A stretch of DNA of 36,295 bases from Acidobacteriota bacterium (GCA_017304135.1 JAFLBB010000047.1:1-36295); one strand, 5' to 3'. Positions 25,501-33,466 are shown, counted from the stretch's first letter. Numbers and translations: made by a program. Notes: generated by a model from the letters alone, not told the origin.

Positions 25501-25706
25501 ACCGTCACCTTAGCGCCCGGCAGCACGCCGCCGGAGGAGTCCATGGCCGTGCCATTGATTTCCGAGAATCGTTCCTGCGCGGTAGCGACGAAGCCCGAGG
25601 ACAGCAGGATAAGAAGAAGAGAGAGGACCGCGAAGTGGAAGGTGTACCGTTGCCAGTCAGCAACGAGACGCCACATCCGCGGAACAACGGTGTGAGTGTG
25701 TTTCAT
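22563..25706 (-). CDS. TonB-dependent receptor with carboxypeptidase-regulatory domain (Oar-like)
   Basis: An outer-membrane receptor of 1047 aa when started at ATG 25706 (MKHTHTVVPRMWR), which has a GGAAAGGG ribosome-binding site; the open frame continues 91 codons upstream without support. A long signal peptide (VLSLLLILLSSGFVATAQ) is followed by a carboxypeptidase-regulatory Ig-like domain (INGTAMDSSGGVLPGAKVTV), the plug (VNGASGAENNFTIDGISTTS, ISAEYGGALGGVVSAVTKSG) and a long beta-barrel ending GRLLVKFIF with a terminal Phe. It belongs to the same broad family as the receptor at 10288-13347 but is clearly divergent from it. A ligand cannot be predicted. It has an unusually long upstream non-coding region. 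Confidence 0.95.
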   Translation of the reverse strand: MKHTHTVVPRMWRLVADWQRYTFHFAVLSLLLILLSSGFVATAQERFSEINGTAMDSSGGVLPGAKVTVTNKVTGRVTETTTTGSGAYQARNLEPGKYVVRFELKGFSVYEVPEVNLLLGKTLTVDAKMTVGNTEQTIQVTDAAPLIDTTNTTMANNITSEEFDRLPKARSFQSLALNSTSVNSGEIEGGIQVNGASGAENNFTIDGISTTSLLNGQSRQDAVFEILQEVQVKTGGISAEYGGALGGVVSAVTKSGGNSFHGDIHYYLSGNKISAANRKRLLLSPSNDTTTAYYQDAKQKNDNNEIGYALGGYFVKNRLYFYSAASPNFGSRTNDYGFANGTETGSIDQDSTRHMLFNKLSFDITKTLRGSMHWLWTPTKSTGTLPGYGGECPNCITSSKAANSIRSTQGFFAPQSNYGAQLDWTLSSTSLFSVRAGRFWDNYKDVGLPDITPVTYSVTAVGTPGVPANLIGPSGTTNTPRVARSRWDIVTRTYVQADFNQFFRAGGTHDLKIGIGTQKNVNNVLQDYPTGGYINIFWNRAFTSSVPGVPAAQRGTYGYYEYHEFGTGGATGANINNIYFQDNWRIIPRLTLNLGLRLESERVPSFQRDVREFAFDFGWGKKIAPRIGASFDVFGTGKLKVYGSWGRYYDWVKYELARGTFGGDYWRVRYRALDTFDVNSLNSRNLPGRDLWNPTVTDSFRNRRVPGFNTIDPDIKPMASQLFNAGFEYEIAPQTVLRAGYVRNTLIRTIEDLGVLVDGNEEYFYANPGSGIASTTPPSGATKPFPTPKAVRNYNAMEMQLTKRFGSWFGSASYVYSQLRGNYSGLASSEEVRTGADAAGVFGLDQQSAGVIARPGGNANRAWDIDELLWDARGGLDPQGPLPTDRPHVFKLYGSKSFKWGDRQGTDIGAFWYGGSGTPLSTLVNTINGTQIFVNGRGDLGRTAFLTQTDLVLGHEINVAEGKRLRFEFNAQNLFNQKTSRSKWTQLNRARTSAEINLAPIDLAKGYDYRAMINATSEGSKAFSPLFGMDDWFNPGFSGRLLVKFIF

Positions 25707-26197
25707 AGACCCTTTCCAAGAGATACGCAAATTGTGCCGGCCCGCCGGACCTGGGAGGGAGCCCCCAAAGACCGACGAAACGGGCCAACTCACCGCTCCA
25801 GTGTGGTTGACTAGAGCACCTTGCGTGCCACCGACCACCATTCGCAGTTCGGCAACCAGTACAGTTGGGGAATACGGCAGCCCACTGATATGTGCGAGGT
25901 TCCTAAGATGTAGCACGGAAAGAGTCGAAGTGAAAGCCAAATGAAATGAGAAAGTTGGCCAAAGAGCGAGGAATTTCACATCGCCCCCACATTCCAGTGG
26001 TTGTCGATCATTTTACTGGACTATGCGGTTGGGTCAAATTGCACACGAATGTGCAATTCCGGTAGGCGGGCAGGGAGTTTCCCCCACATTGTGGAAATAC
26101 AAGCAGGAGGTAAGATTAGCGCTGATTAAGCAGTCTACACACGAAAGTTTAGACCCACTCACGTGTGGTGCTTTTCGTCGGGTACGGTTGAGCTCTG
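25707..26197. promoter_or_regulatory. About 490-bp non-coding region upstream of the TonB receptor gene
   Basis: No convincing gene was found here on either strand. The most notable feature is the perfect palindrome AATTGCACA-CGAA-TGTGCAATT (26037-26058), a possible operator or stem-loop. CCACA-T-TGTGG lies nearby at about 26087-26097. The stretch is lower in GC than its flanks, as expected for regulatory DNA of the minus-strand receptor gene. A specific promoter could not be assigned confidently. Confidence 0.5.
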
Positions 26198-27907
26198 CTA
26201 GGGAACCGTTGCGATCTGGGCGAGGATGGCGTCGGTAACGGCATCCCGGAACATGGTACCGCCCGAGAGCAGGTTATCGAGCGACATGAAGTCGTAGGGC
26301 ATGTCGGGGTAGACGCCAACGTTTTCGAGATAGGAGGTGGTCGGATAGCCCTGGATGGAGACCGGGCCGGTACGGACCAGCAGCGACACGGTGACTGAGG
26401 CGGAGGCCTCCGAGTAGGGGCCGACGTCATAGCTGTTCACCGCGCCGCCGGCGCCGTTGGTGCGGTAGCCGAAGAGGGGTCCGCGGCGGGAGTCCTGGAT
26501 GACGGCGGAGAAAATGTCGCTGGCCGAGGCGGAGTACTCATCGGCGACCAGGACAAGCGGCTTGCGGTAAGCCAGGGGGTGGGGCAGGCGCTCCAGGCTC
26601 TCGGTGCAGATCGGGACCGGGCCGGAGCGGCCGCGAAGTTCGCGATAGGCGGACTCGACGTTGCGGTAGTGAGACTCCAGCAGGGCGATGACGTGGGGCG
26701 GCGCATCGAGGGCGATGGCGCGTTGCCAGGCGTTGTAAAAGGACGAGACGATGCGGAACGTGGCCCGCACCTCAACGGCGACCCCCTGGAAGGAATAGGG
26801 GATGAGCCGGCGCAGGAGTTCCTCGGTGTAGCAGCCGTCGCCGCCGCCGTTGCGCATGATGTCGATGACGAGGCCGTCGGTGTTGTCGTTGAAGAACTGA
26901 ATTTCGGTATCGAACTGCCGTAGCGCGGCGGCGGCGCCGGCGCTGGGCGCGAAGGTGGGAATGCGGAGGAATCCGATGCGCTTACCGCCGGCGGTATAGG
27001 TTCCGGAGAAGAACGAGTCGGTGGAGAGCCGGCCGAGGCGCTGCACGAAGCCGGTGGGCAGGGGGAAGCCGGGCCGGATGCCAAAGCCGAGGACGGCGGG
27101 AACGCCGGGGAGTTCGGGTTCGGGTTCGCGCGAGGGCAGGCGCAGGTTGCGGAACTCGGCGAGCGGGGCCAGCCAGGGGCTGACGATGTCCTCATTGCCG
27201 TCATTGGCGGCGGCTTGCGGGGAGGCTCTGAACGTGGGGGAGGGCGTTGTGCCGCCTTCGGCCAGTGGGACGCCGAACTTGGTGACCGGGATCGTGTACA
27301 CGGCCTCCTCACCGGTGGCGCGGGAGCGGATGGTGAGAGCCACCTCATCGCCGATGTTGCGGGCGCGCGGGTTGCTCGATTCCGACGTCGAAAAAACGCG
27401 TTGCAGCGCCGTGCGGCGGCGGGCCGAGTGGTTGCCGCTGGATACGGTCAGCGAGTTGGCCGCGACGACATCGGCGATGGGGACGCCGTCGACGGCGACG
27501 ATTTCGTCGCCGATCTGGAAGGGAAAGCGCGACACGGGCAGCGCGGAGCGGGTGATGGCGTCGATGCGCGGCACGTCCTGGTAGTAGTCGGCATGCAGCG
27601 GAAGACTGACGCGGTAGAGCGAGGGCGAGCTGAAGCTGGAATGGGAATCCTCAAGCGAGGCGACATACTCGCCGCACACCTGGTAGAAATCCATGTCGGT
27701 CTTGGCGGCACGGGCGCGGGCGATCCAGGGAGCAAGGTTATAGAAATCGAAGCCGTTGAACTGCTTCTTCCACTCATAGGGCGCGTAGTATTTGGCATAC
27801 TGCGCGGCCAGGATGCGAAGGTCGAGCTCCTTCTGATCGGGCGTGAGGCCGGCCATGAGCGCCGGGGCGAGCGAGGCGAGTGCGAGCAGTGTGGTGAGAA
27901 TGCGCAT
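26198..27907 (-). CDS. S41-family (C-terminal-processing-like) peptidase, secreted, copy 2
   Basis: A 569-aa protein with a signal peptide (MRILTTLLALASLAPALMAG), an N-terminal helical region with a PDZ-like segment (FQIGDEIVAVDGVPIADVV, about 131-149), and the S41 core GFLRIPTFAP / TDGLVIDIMRNGGGDGCYTE / PLVLVADEYSASASDIFSAV. The expected nucleophile is the middle Ser of SASAS (about residue 457). The catalytic Lys of Prc/CtpA-type enzymes would fall 25 residues later, but the sequence there reads YRTNGAGGAV, with Ala in that place. This fits a Lys-lacking branch (as in tricorn-like S41B) or an inactive enzyme. It starts 1 bp after the stop of its tandem paralogue. Confidence 0.9.
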   Translation of the reverse strand: MRILTTLLALASLAPALMAGLTPDQKELDLRILAAQYAKYYAPYEWKKQFNGFDFYNLAPWIARARAAKTDMDFYQVCGEYVASLEDSHSSFSSPSLYRVSLPLHADYYQDVPRIDAITRSALPVSRFPFQIGDEIVAVDGVPIADVVAANSLTVSSGNHSARRRTALQRVFSTSESSNPRARNIGDEVALTIRSRATGEEAVYTIPVTKFGVPLAEGGTTPSPTFRASPQAAANDGNEDIVSPWLAPLAEFRNLRLPSREPEPELPGVPAVLGFGIRPGFPLPTGFVQRLGRLSTDSFFSGTYTAGGKRIGFLRIPTFAPSAGAAAALRQFDTEIQFFNDNTDGLVIDIMRNGGGDGCYTEELLRRLIPYSFQGVAVEVRATFRIVSSFYNAWQRAIALDAPPHVIALLESHYRNVESAYRELRGRSGPVPICTESLERLPHPLAYRKPLVLVADEYSASASDIFSAVIQDSRRGPLFGYRTNGAGGAVNSYDVGPYSEASASVTVSLLVRTGPVSIQGYPTTSYLENVGVYPDMPYDFMSLDNLLSGGTMFRDAVTDAILAQIATVP

Positions 27908-27908
27908 G

Positions 27909-29630
27909 TTATTGCCCCTTGGCGATCTCGTCGAGGATCGCTTGCGTGAAGGCGTCGGTGAACAGTTTGCCGCCGGAGAGGAGGTTGTCGCGGGTCATGT
28001 AGTCAAAGGGGATGTCGGGGCGGACGCCGATATTTTCCAGGCGGTTGGTGGTGCCGTAGTCGTCGGTGCCGATGTAGCGGTTGCGCGCCCCGATGGTCCA
28101 GGTGACGGTGGTGTAGGTCTCCGAGTAGAAGCCGGTGTTCATTCCGAAGACGGCTCCGCCGGCTCCGTTGGTGCGGTAGCCGAACAGCGGTCCGCGGCCG
28201 GCTTCCTGCAGGATGGCGGCGGTGTAGTCGGCGTAGGAGATGCTCAGTTCATCGGTGAGCACGATGAGCGGCTTGGAGTAGGCCAGGGTATTGCCGAAGC
28301 GGTCGCGGGCGGTGTCGCGCTCCAACGTGAGCGTACAGCCGGGCAGGACGTCGGTGAGGCCGCGGTTCTGCTTGTAGGCATCGCGAACCCCCTGAACGAT
28401 CAGTCGAAACTGCTCCATCAACTCTTCGGGAAGTCCGAGCCCCTCCAGTTCGAGGAGTTGGGCTTCGGCCTGGGTGAGGACGGAGCGCGTGGCGCGCAGT
28501 TGATCGCCGAGAGCGAAGTAAGGATAGGGGATGAGCAGGTCCATCGCATCCTCGGCATAACAACCGCCGCCGGTGTTGCGGGTCAGGTCGAGGACGAGGC
28601 CGTCAGTGTTGGCATTGAGGAAGGTGACTTCGGCGAAGAGTTCGTTTAAGGCGGTGAAGTCGTTGGCGGGGGCGAAATTGGGGAAGCGGAGATAGCCGAT
28701 ACGCTTGCCGCCGGATGGATAGATGCCGGAGAAGTGGAAATCGCTGGCACGCGAACCGAGGCGGACCTGGAAGCCCTGCGGCAGGGTGAAGTAGGGGTTG
28801 CGGCGGCCGAGTCCGCGCATGCGCTGCGCGCCGAAGGCTGCCGGGTTCCAGGCCTTGGTCTGGAAGGATTCCAGCATGGGGGCTGTCCCCATGGGCAGGC
28901 CATAGTGATTGAGCCGTGCCTCGCCTGTAGTGCGGACTTGGGCGCGGGCGTTGGGCGACGGGACAGGGCCTGCCGAGGTGAGCGGGTAACCGGACTTCTC
29001 CCAGGCCAGTTCGTAGGTTTCCAGGTTGCCCGTGGCGGCGCGGCGGATCTCCACGCGCAGCTTGTCGCCGACTTCCGGGGCGCGGGGATAGACGGATTGG
29101 ACACGATAGAAGAGATACTGCGCGGCAAGCCGGCGCGTGGCGCGCTCATTGGCAAACACCACCGTGCGGCTCAGTTCAGCGAGCCAGTATTCCACGGGGC
29201 GGCCGTCGAGCGAGACAACCTCGTCGCCGATGGCGAACGGGAAGTCGGCGCTGGGCAAGGCGGTGCGGTCGATGAAATCCAGGAGCACCTTGCCCTCGTA
29301 GACATCGGCGTCGATGGGGACGCTGGCGATGAAGGTGGAGCGGTTGGTGGCCGAGGAATGGGTGTCTTTCAATGAAGCAATGTATTCGGCCTGAATGTCG
29401 TAGTATTCGATGTCGGTCTTGGCGGCGCGAATACGGTCCACCCAGGGCTGAATTTTGAAGAGGTCGACGCCGAACAGGTCGCGCTTGAATTCATACGGGC
29501 CATACTGTTGGGCGAAGACCCCGGCCAGATGCTGGAAGTCCAGCAGGCGCTGTTCGGTGGTCATCTGAGCCTGAGCGGAGAGGGGCAGCAGGGTCAGAAG
29601 GACCGCAGCGAGGCAAAGAAATCTCTTCAT
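27909..29630 (-). CDS. S41-family peptidase, secreted, copy 1 (tandem paralogue)
   Basis: A 573-aa protein with a signal peptide (MKRFLCLAAVLLTLLPLSAQAQ) and clear end-to-end similarity to the next gene: PYEFKRDLFGVDLFKIQPWV versus PYEWKKQFNGFDFYNLAPWI, RAAKTD in both, and GPLFGYRTNGAGGAV in both. A PDZ-like segment (FAIGDEVVSLDGRPVEYWLA) precedes the S41 core GYLRFPNFAP / DGLVLDLTRNTGGGCYAED. The nucleophile region reads DELSISYADY, keeping the middle Ser (about residue 463) but with a changed neighbourhood. The Lys position is again Ala. ATG 29630 has a GAGGAA ribosome-binding site and lies 16 bp after the mutarotase-like gene, so the three form one operon. Confidence 0.9.
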   Translation of the reverse strand: MKRFLCLAAVLLTLLPLSAQAQMTTEQRLLDFQHLAGVFAQQYGPYEFKRDLFGVDLFKIQPWVDRIRAAKTDIEYYDIQAEYIASLKDTHSSATNRSTFIASVPIDADVYEGKVLLDFIDRTALPSADFPFAIGDEVVSLDGRPVEYWLAELSRTVVFANERATRRLAAQYLFYRVQSVYPRAPEVGDKLRVEIRRAATGNLETYELAWEKSGYPLTSAGPVPSPNARAQVRTTGEARLNHYGLPMGTAPMLESFQTKAWNPAAFGAQRMRGLGRRNPYFTLPQGFQVRLGSRASDFHFSGIYPSGGKRIGYLRFPNFAPANDFTALNELFAEVTFLNANTDGLVLDLTRNTGGGCYAEDAMDLLIPYPYFALGDQLRATRSVLTQAEAQLLELEGLGLPEELMEQFRLIVQGVRDAYKQNRGLTDVLPGCTLTLERDTARDRFGNTLAYSKPLIVLTDELSISYADYTAAILQEAGRGPLFGYRTNGAGGAVFGMNTGFYSETYTTVTWTIGARNRYIGTDDYGTTNRLENIGVRPDIPFDYMTRDNLLSGGKLFTDAFTQAILDEIAKGQ

Positions 29631-29646
29631 GGTTCCTCTTATGGCG

Positions 29647-30837
29647 TTATGGGACGAACAAAGGGGCGGATAAGTTCCGGCTATTTCCGGTTTCGATCAC
29701 CGAATAACCGGTGGATGATTTCCGCACATCGGCGGTTCCACGATAGTTACCGGGCAGGGCAGCGAGCCAGACAGTGAAGGAAGTGTGCACGCGTTGGTAG
29801 CCTCCGATCCAGCGGTACGTTTTGGTATCCATCAGTGTCCCACGATCGATGGATTTGCGTAGGCCCTCGGCGTAGGGCGTGGAGCCGAATTCGATGCCGC
29901 GGGCGACGGCCTGTCCGTTCCAGGGCAACGTCGTATTGCGGCGGTTTTCCATCCAATCACCGAGCCAGGGGTTGTCGGAAGCGGGAAAGGTGTAGCCGAT
30001 GAGGACGGGAAACTTCGCGTTGTAGAGTGTGAACCAGTGTTCCTTGCGAGCGGGGTCGAGCCGCCAGGCGGTGTAGCGGCCGTCGTTTTCCTTTACCATC
30101 GGCCGGGCGTCGAATTCTCCGGCGGCGGACTTCATGCGCGGCCAACGGTGTTCGCCCAGTGGCGTCGCGTCGCCGCGGGTGGCGTCCATGTCGAGCATGG
30201 TGGCGCCGGATTCGACAAACGGCGGACCGAAGGTGGCGTGTTGCATCCAATTCACCGGGCGATCGAAGGGCAGCAGGTTTTCCACCCATTCGTCCACCTG
30301 CACGCCGGTGGCTCCGCGGGCTAGCGTAATGCGGCGTCCGGCGCGGAAGCGGGTGGTGCGCAATTCTGCTTCCACCTCAATCGAGACCGCATCCGCTGTG
30401 ACGGTGTGGCGCACGAGTTTCCATTCCACAATGGGCGCTTCGCCATGGTTGCCGAGGCCGTTGCGCGCTTCGTCCTCAGACGAGACGGGACCATAGAAGG
30501 GGAAGCAGAGCAGGTGGCCCATATAGCCGGAGTGCAGGACGCGGTGCGGGTTGTCGCCATAGAGAGCGTCGTGTTTGGCCGGATTGTAGGCGTAGGGTTC
30601 GATGGTCGGGTAATGGGGAATGCGGAAGGGATTCACCTGCCGGGCGGGGTCGCCGGTGAGGAAGCGGAGTTCGGCGATGTGCCCGCCGCCTTTCAACACG
30701 GACGCCCGAACGACGCCATTGGAAAGGACATAGGCATGCCGCCCATGGATCTGTTCTTCGGCGAAGCGTGGCGATTGGGCCAGGAGGGGAAACGCAAGCA
30801 CGGGGAGCGCAAGCAGGCTGGCGCTGAGCATTCTCAT
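29647..30837 (-). CDS. Secreted galactose-mutarotase-like beta-sandwich protein
   Basis: A 396-aa protein when started at ATG 30837 (MRMLSASLLALPVLAFPLLAQ, a signal peptide). The much longer open frame upstream is antisense to the PaiB and rhodanese genes and is not coding. The pattern YVLSNGVVRASVLKGGGHIAEL near the start, GEAPIVEWKLV, AELRTTRFRAGRRITLARGA and WVENLLPFDRPVNWMQHATF is that of aldose-1-epimerase/mutarotase-like proteins (glycoside-binding beta-supersandwich), where NLGPFDxPVxWxQHATFGPPF is common in environmental members. It could interconvert sugar anomers or bind sugars outside the cytoplasm. It is first in an operon with two S41 peptidases. Confidence 0.8.
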   Translation of the reverse strand: MRMLSASLLALPVLAFPLLAQSPRFAEEQIHGRHAYVLSNGVVRASVLKGGGHIAELRFLTGDPARQVNPFRIPHYPTIEPYAYNPAKHDALYGDNPHRVLHSGYMGHLLCFPFYGPVSSEDEARNGLGNHGEAPIVEWKLVRHTVTADAVSIEVEAELRTTRFRAGRRITLARGATGVQVDEWVENLLPFDRPVNWMQHATFGPPFVESGATMLDMDATRGDATPLGEHRWPRMKSAAGEFDARPMVKENDGRYTAWRLDPARKEHWFTLYNAKFPVLIGYTFPASDNPWLGDWMENRRNTTLPWNGQAVARGIEFGSTPYAEGLRKSIDRGTLMDTKTYRWIGGYQRVHTSFTVWLAALPGNYRGTADVRKSSTGYSVIETGNSRNLSAPLFVP

Positions 30838-30867
30838 GTGAGGATCATATAGAACAAGGAGGGCGGC

Positions 30868-31530
30868 ATGCTCAGCAAGCCCCATGACGATTTGATGGAT
30901 GGCGAGGAGTGGCGGGCCTTTCTCCGCGAGAACAGCTTCGGCCAGGTGATCGCCCCGGGGCGGGGACGCGACATGCCGGTGGTCACGCCGTTGCACTTCG
31001 CCCTCGGACGTGACGACGCGGCCGTGTTTCACCTGCAGCGGGCCAATCCCCTGCTCGCAGCCTTGCGCGACAACCCGGCGTGCCTGCTGGCGGTGATCGG
31101 CAGCTATGTGTACATCCCGTCGGAATGGAACGCCGCGCCGGAGGACGAGACGCGGTGGGGCGTGCCCACCAGCTACTACGCCGCGGTTCAGGCAAGTTGC
31201 ACGGCGGAAATCGTGGATGACGCCGAGGGGATTGCCTACATCCTGAACCAACTCATGAAACGGTATGAGCCTGGCGGAAGCGGGCATGAGCGGGTGGAAC
31301 CGGGCGACTCGCCCTACGGCAAGCTGCTGGGCGCCATTACCGGCGTGCGGCTGAACGTTACGCGCGTGACAGGCAAATTCAAGTTCGGCGGCAACCGCGA
31401 CTCGGCCCACCGGCTGCGGGTGGCGGCACGGCTGGCCAAACGGAACGGCCCGCTGGACGCTTCGGCGCGAGCCCACCTCTTGCGCCGTGATGAGGCGCGG
31501 CGTCCGTCCGACGCGGCCGGCGGCGAATGA
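30868..31530 (+). CDS. PaiB-family FMN-binding protein / transcriptional regulator
   Basis: A 220-aa protein matching the PaiB family (about 205-215 aa), a split-beta-barrel flavin-binding fold. Typical segments are DGEEWRAFLRENSFGQVIAP, TPLHFAL, FHLQRANPLLAAL, SYVYIPSEWNAAPEDETRWG / VPTSYYAAVQASCTAEIVDD and GAITGVRLNVTRVTGKFKFG-GNR. In Bacillus, PaiB is linked to repression of sporulation and degradative enzyme genes, but most homologues are uncharacterised. ATG 30868 has an AAGGAGGGCGG ribosome-binding site. It is divergent from the mutarotase-like gene (30 bp apart) and leads a plus-strand run with rhodanese, ArsC-like and racemase-family genes. Confidence 0.92.
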   Translation: MLSKPHDDLMDGEEWRAFLRENSFGQVIAPGRGRDMPVVTPLHFALGRDDAAVFHLQRANPLLAALRDNPACLLAVIGSYVYIPSEWNAAPEDETRWGVPTSYYAAVQASCTAEIVDDAEGIAYILNQLMKRYEPGGSGHERVEPGDSPYGKLLGAITGVRLNVTRVTGKFKFGGNRDSAHRLRVAARLAKRNGPLDASARAHLLRRDEARRPSDAAGGE

Positions 31531-31545
31531 TAGAATCAGCCGCGA

Positions 31546-31896
31546 ATGGGTGACGATCAGTCCGCTCTGCCATATGAACTTGCCCCGCGCGAGGTGAAAG
31601 CGAAGCTCGACGCCGGAGAGGCCTTGGCGCTGCTGGACGTGCGCGAGCCGTTTGAGCATACACTTACGCACATAGAGGGTTGCGAGTTGATTCCGATGAA
31701 CACCGTACCGGCGCGCCTGCAACACATTGAAGGTCTCGCCGAGGGAGGCCTGCTTGTGGTGTATTGCCATCACGGGGTGCGCAGCCTGAGCGTGGTGAGC
31801 TGGCTGCGGGCACAGGGCGTGGCCAATTGCATCTCCATGTCGGGCGGCATCGAAGGATGGTCGCTTGAGGTGGACCGGAGGGTGCCCAGGTACTAA
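31546..31896 (+). CDS. Rhodanese-like domain protein
   Basis: A single-domain, 116-aa rhodanese. It shows the family sequence LLDVREPFEHTLTHIEGCEL (30-49), the active-site loop VVYCHHGVRS with catalytic Cys74, and the final MSGGIEGWSLEVD. Rhodaneses carry sulfur as a Cys persulfide and transfer it to acceptors. The six-residue CHHGVR loop is close to those of standard bacterial single-domain members. There is no signal peptide, so it is cytosolic. It follows the PaiB-like gene by 15 bp and overlaps the next start as TAATG, so translation is coupled. Confidence 0.95.
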   Translation: MGDDQSALPYELAPREVKAKLDAGEALALLDVREPFEHTLTHIEGCELIPMNTVPARLQHIEGLAEGGLLVVYCHHGVRSLSVVSWLRAQGVANCISMSGGIEGWSLEVDRRVPRY

Positions 31897-32234
31897 TGAT
31901 GAAGCTCTACTGGAAGAAGACCTGTTCGACGTGCCGCGATGCGCGCAAGTATTTGCTGGAACTGGGCGCGAAGTTTGAGGATGTCGATCTCGCCCCAGGG
32001 CTGAGTGTGGCTGAGCTCGATGGCCTCATCGGCAAGCGCGACTACAAGCAATTTCTCAATTTCCGCAACGAGCTCTACCGCGAGCGGGGGATGAAGAAGA
32101 GTCCGCCCACGCGCGACGAAGCGCTGCGCCTGATGTCGGAGAATCCAAACCTGGTGCGGCGGCCTCTGCTGGTGAAAGGCAGGTCGATCGTGATCGGGTT
32201 TGACAAGGATGCGATGAAGGAGATGGCTCAATGA
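31896..32234 (+). CDS. ArsC/Spx/YffB-family thioredoxin-fold protein
   Basis: A 112-aa member of the arsenate-reductase-like family. The start at ATG 31896 overlaps the rhodanese stop. LYWKKTCSTCRDARKYLLEL carries Cys10 and Cys13; a CxxC pair is more like Spx than classical ArsC (one Cys in CxxS). FLNFRNELYRERG and the conserved NLVRRPLLVKG, with Arg before Pro, follow. Family members reduce arsenate or act as redox-sensitive regulators; YffB-type proteins have neither role proven. Without ars genes nearby, arsenate reduction is not supported. It overlaps the racemase-family gene by ATGA. Confidence 0.93.
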   Translation: MMKLYWKKTCSTCRDARKYLLELGAKFEDVDLAPGLSVAELDGLIGKRDYKQFLNFRNELYRERGMKKSPPTRDEALRLMSENPNLVRRPLLVKGRSIVIGFDKDAMKEMAQ

Positions 32235-33466
32235 AGCGCCGTGATTTTTTTGAGACAGCCATGGCGACGCAGTTGGGCGCTGCGCCTCTGCTGCAGGCGG
32301 CCCAGGTGGGAACACGCCCGGCAATGAAGATCACCGACATCAAGATGTGGCTGGTGGGAGTGGGCGGGCGCAACCTGTGCTTCGTCAAAGTGGAAACCGA
32401 CCAGGGCATTCACGGCGTCGGCGAGGCCTATTCGTGCGGTCCGGACGAGGCCACGCGGGCCGTGGTGATGGACTTCAAGCCGTGGCTTGTGGGCCAGGAC
32501 CCGCGCAACATCGAGCACATCTGGAACTTGATGTACAACTTCACGCGCTTCCCTGGCGGCATGGTGGTGAACGCGGCGATGTCGGGTATCGACCACGCGC
32601 TGTGGGACATCGCCGGCAAAGCGGCCGGGCTGCCCACCTATATGCTGCTGGGCGGCAAAGTGCGCGACAAGATTCGCGTCTACCAGAGCTGCAGCGGCTC
32701 GACGCCGCGCGAGCTGGCCGAAAACGGTAAGCGCCTGGTGGAGAAATATGGTTACACGGCGCTCAAGATGCGGCCGCAGCCGGGCAAGGACAACCAGCTA
32801 CCTTATAATGCCGTGACGCGCCAGGCCGGCGAGCGCGTGCGGGCGCTGCGTGACGCCGTGGGTCCTGACGTGGACATTGGCTGCGATATTCACGCCCGCT
32901 TCTTTGAAGTACGCCGGGCGGCGGCGCTGGCCAAGGCCATTGAGCCCTATCATCCAATGTGGCTCGAAGAGCCCATTCGCCCGGAAAACGAGCACGCCAT
33001 GCAGAAGCTCGCCGAGCAGGTGAACATCCCTCTGGCCAGCGGCGAGTGCAACTACACGCGGCACGAGTTCCGCAAGATTTTGGCGCTGCAGGCGCTCGAT
33101 ATCGTGCAGCCGGACATTTGCGTGTGCGGCGGCCTGCTCGAAATGAAGAAGATCGCCACCATGGCCGAGGCGCATTACGTGATGGTGGCCCCGCACAACC
33201 CTATGGGCCCGCTGGCAACGGTGGTGAACGTGCATTTCGCCGCCTCGACTCCGAATTTCCTCGTGCTCGAATACCATCCCGATGACGTCTCGCCGCGCAA
33301 GGATCTGCTCAAAGAGCCGCTGATGGTGAAGGACGGCTACCTTCCGTTGCCGACCAAGCCTGGCCTGGGCGTGGAGCTGAACGAGGAAGCATTCAAGCAC
33401 TATCCGCCCAAGCCGTGGCATCGCGGCTTCGACTATCGTGTCGACGGCAGTGTGGCCTACATTTAA
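32231..33466 (+). CDS. Mandelate racemase/muconate lactonizing enzyme family protein (sugar-acid dehydratase-like)
   Basis: A 411-aa enolase-superfamily enzyme. The N-terminus MKRRDFFETAMA resembles a Tat-type leader without a strong hydrophobic core. The barrel has the expected metal ligands: Asp219 in GCDIHARF, Glu246 in WLEEP, Glu272 in ASGE, and a likely general acid/base His322 in VAPHNPMGP; His221 follows the first ligand as in galactonate/gluconate dehydratases (DgoD-like). The capping domain is at 33-140 and NAAMSGIDHALWDIAGKAAG is typical. These enzymes abstract a proton alpha to a carboxylate, commonly dehydrating sugar acids. The substrate is unassigned. Its start overlaps the ArsC-like gene (ATGA), linking it to a redox/sulfur gene set, which is unusual. 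Confidence 0.93.
   Translation: MKRRDFFETAMATQLGAAPLLQAAQVGTRPAMKITDIKMWLVGVGGRNLCFVKVETDQGIHGVGEAYSCGPDEATRAVVMDFKPWLVGQDPRNIEHIWNLMYNFTRFPGGMVVNAAMSGIDHALWDIAGKAAGLPTYMLLGGKVRDKIRVYQSCSGSTPRELAENGKRLVEKYGYTALKMRPQPGKDNQLPYNAVTRQAGERVRALRDAVGPDVDIGCDIHARFFEVRRAAALAKAIEPYHPMWLEEPIRPENEHAMQKLAEQVNIPLASGECNYTRHEFRKILALQALDIVQPDICVCGGLLEMKKIATMAEAHYVMVAPHNPMGPLATVVNVHFAASTPNFLVLEYHPDDVSPRKDLLKEPLMVKDGYLPLPTKPGLGVELNEEAFKHYPPKPWHRGFDYRVDGSVAYI

Noticed and set aside
25707..25740. A possible sigma-54 promoter (GGCACAATTTGC on the minus strand)
   Set aside because: The GG and GC elements are separated by 8 rather than the required 10 bases.
25707..25979. N-terminal extension of the second TonB receptor frame
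   Set aside because: No export or domain features; the ribosome-binding site and long signal peptide support ATG 25706.
30838..31773. N-terminal extension of the mutarotase-like frame
   Set aside because: It is antisense to the PaiB and rhodanese genes; the signal peptide begins at ATG 30837, which defines the real start.
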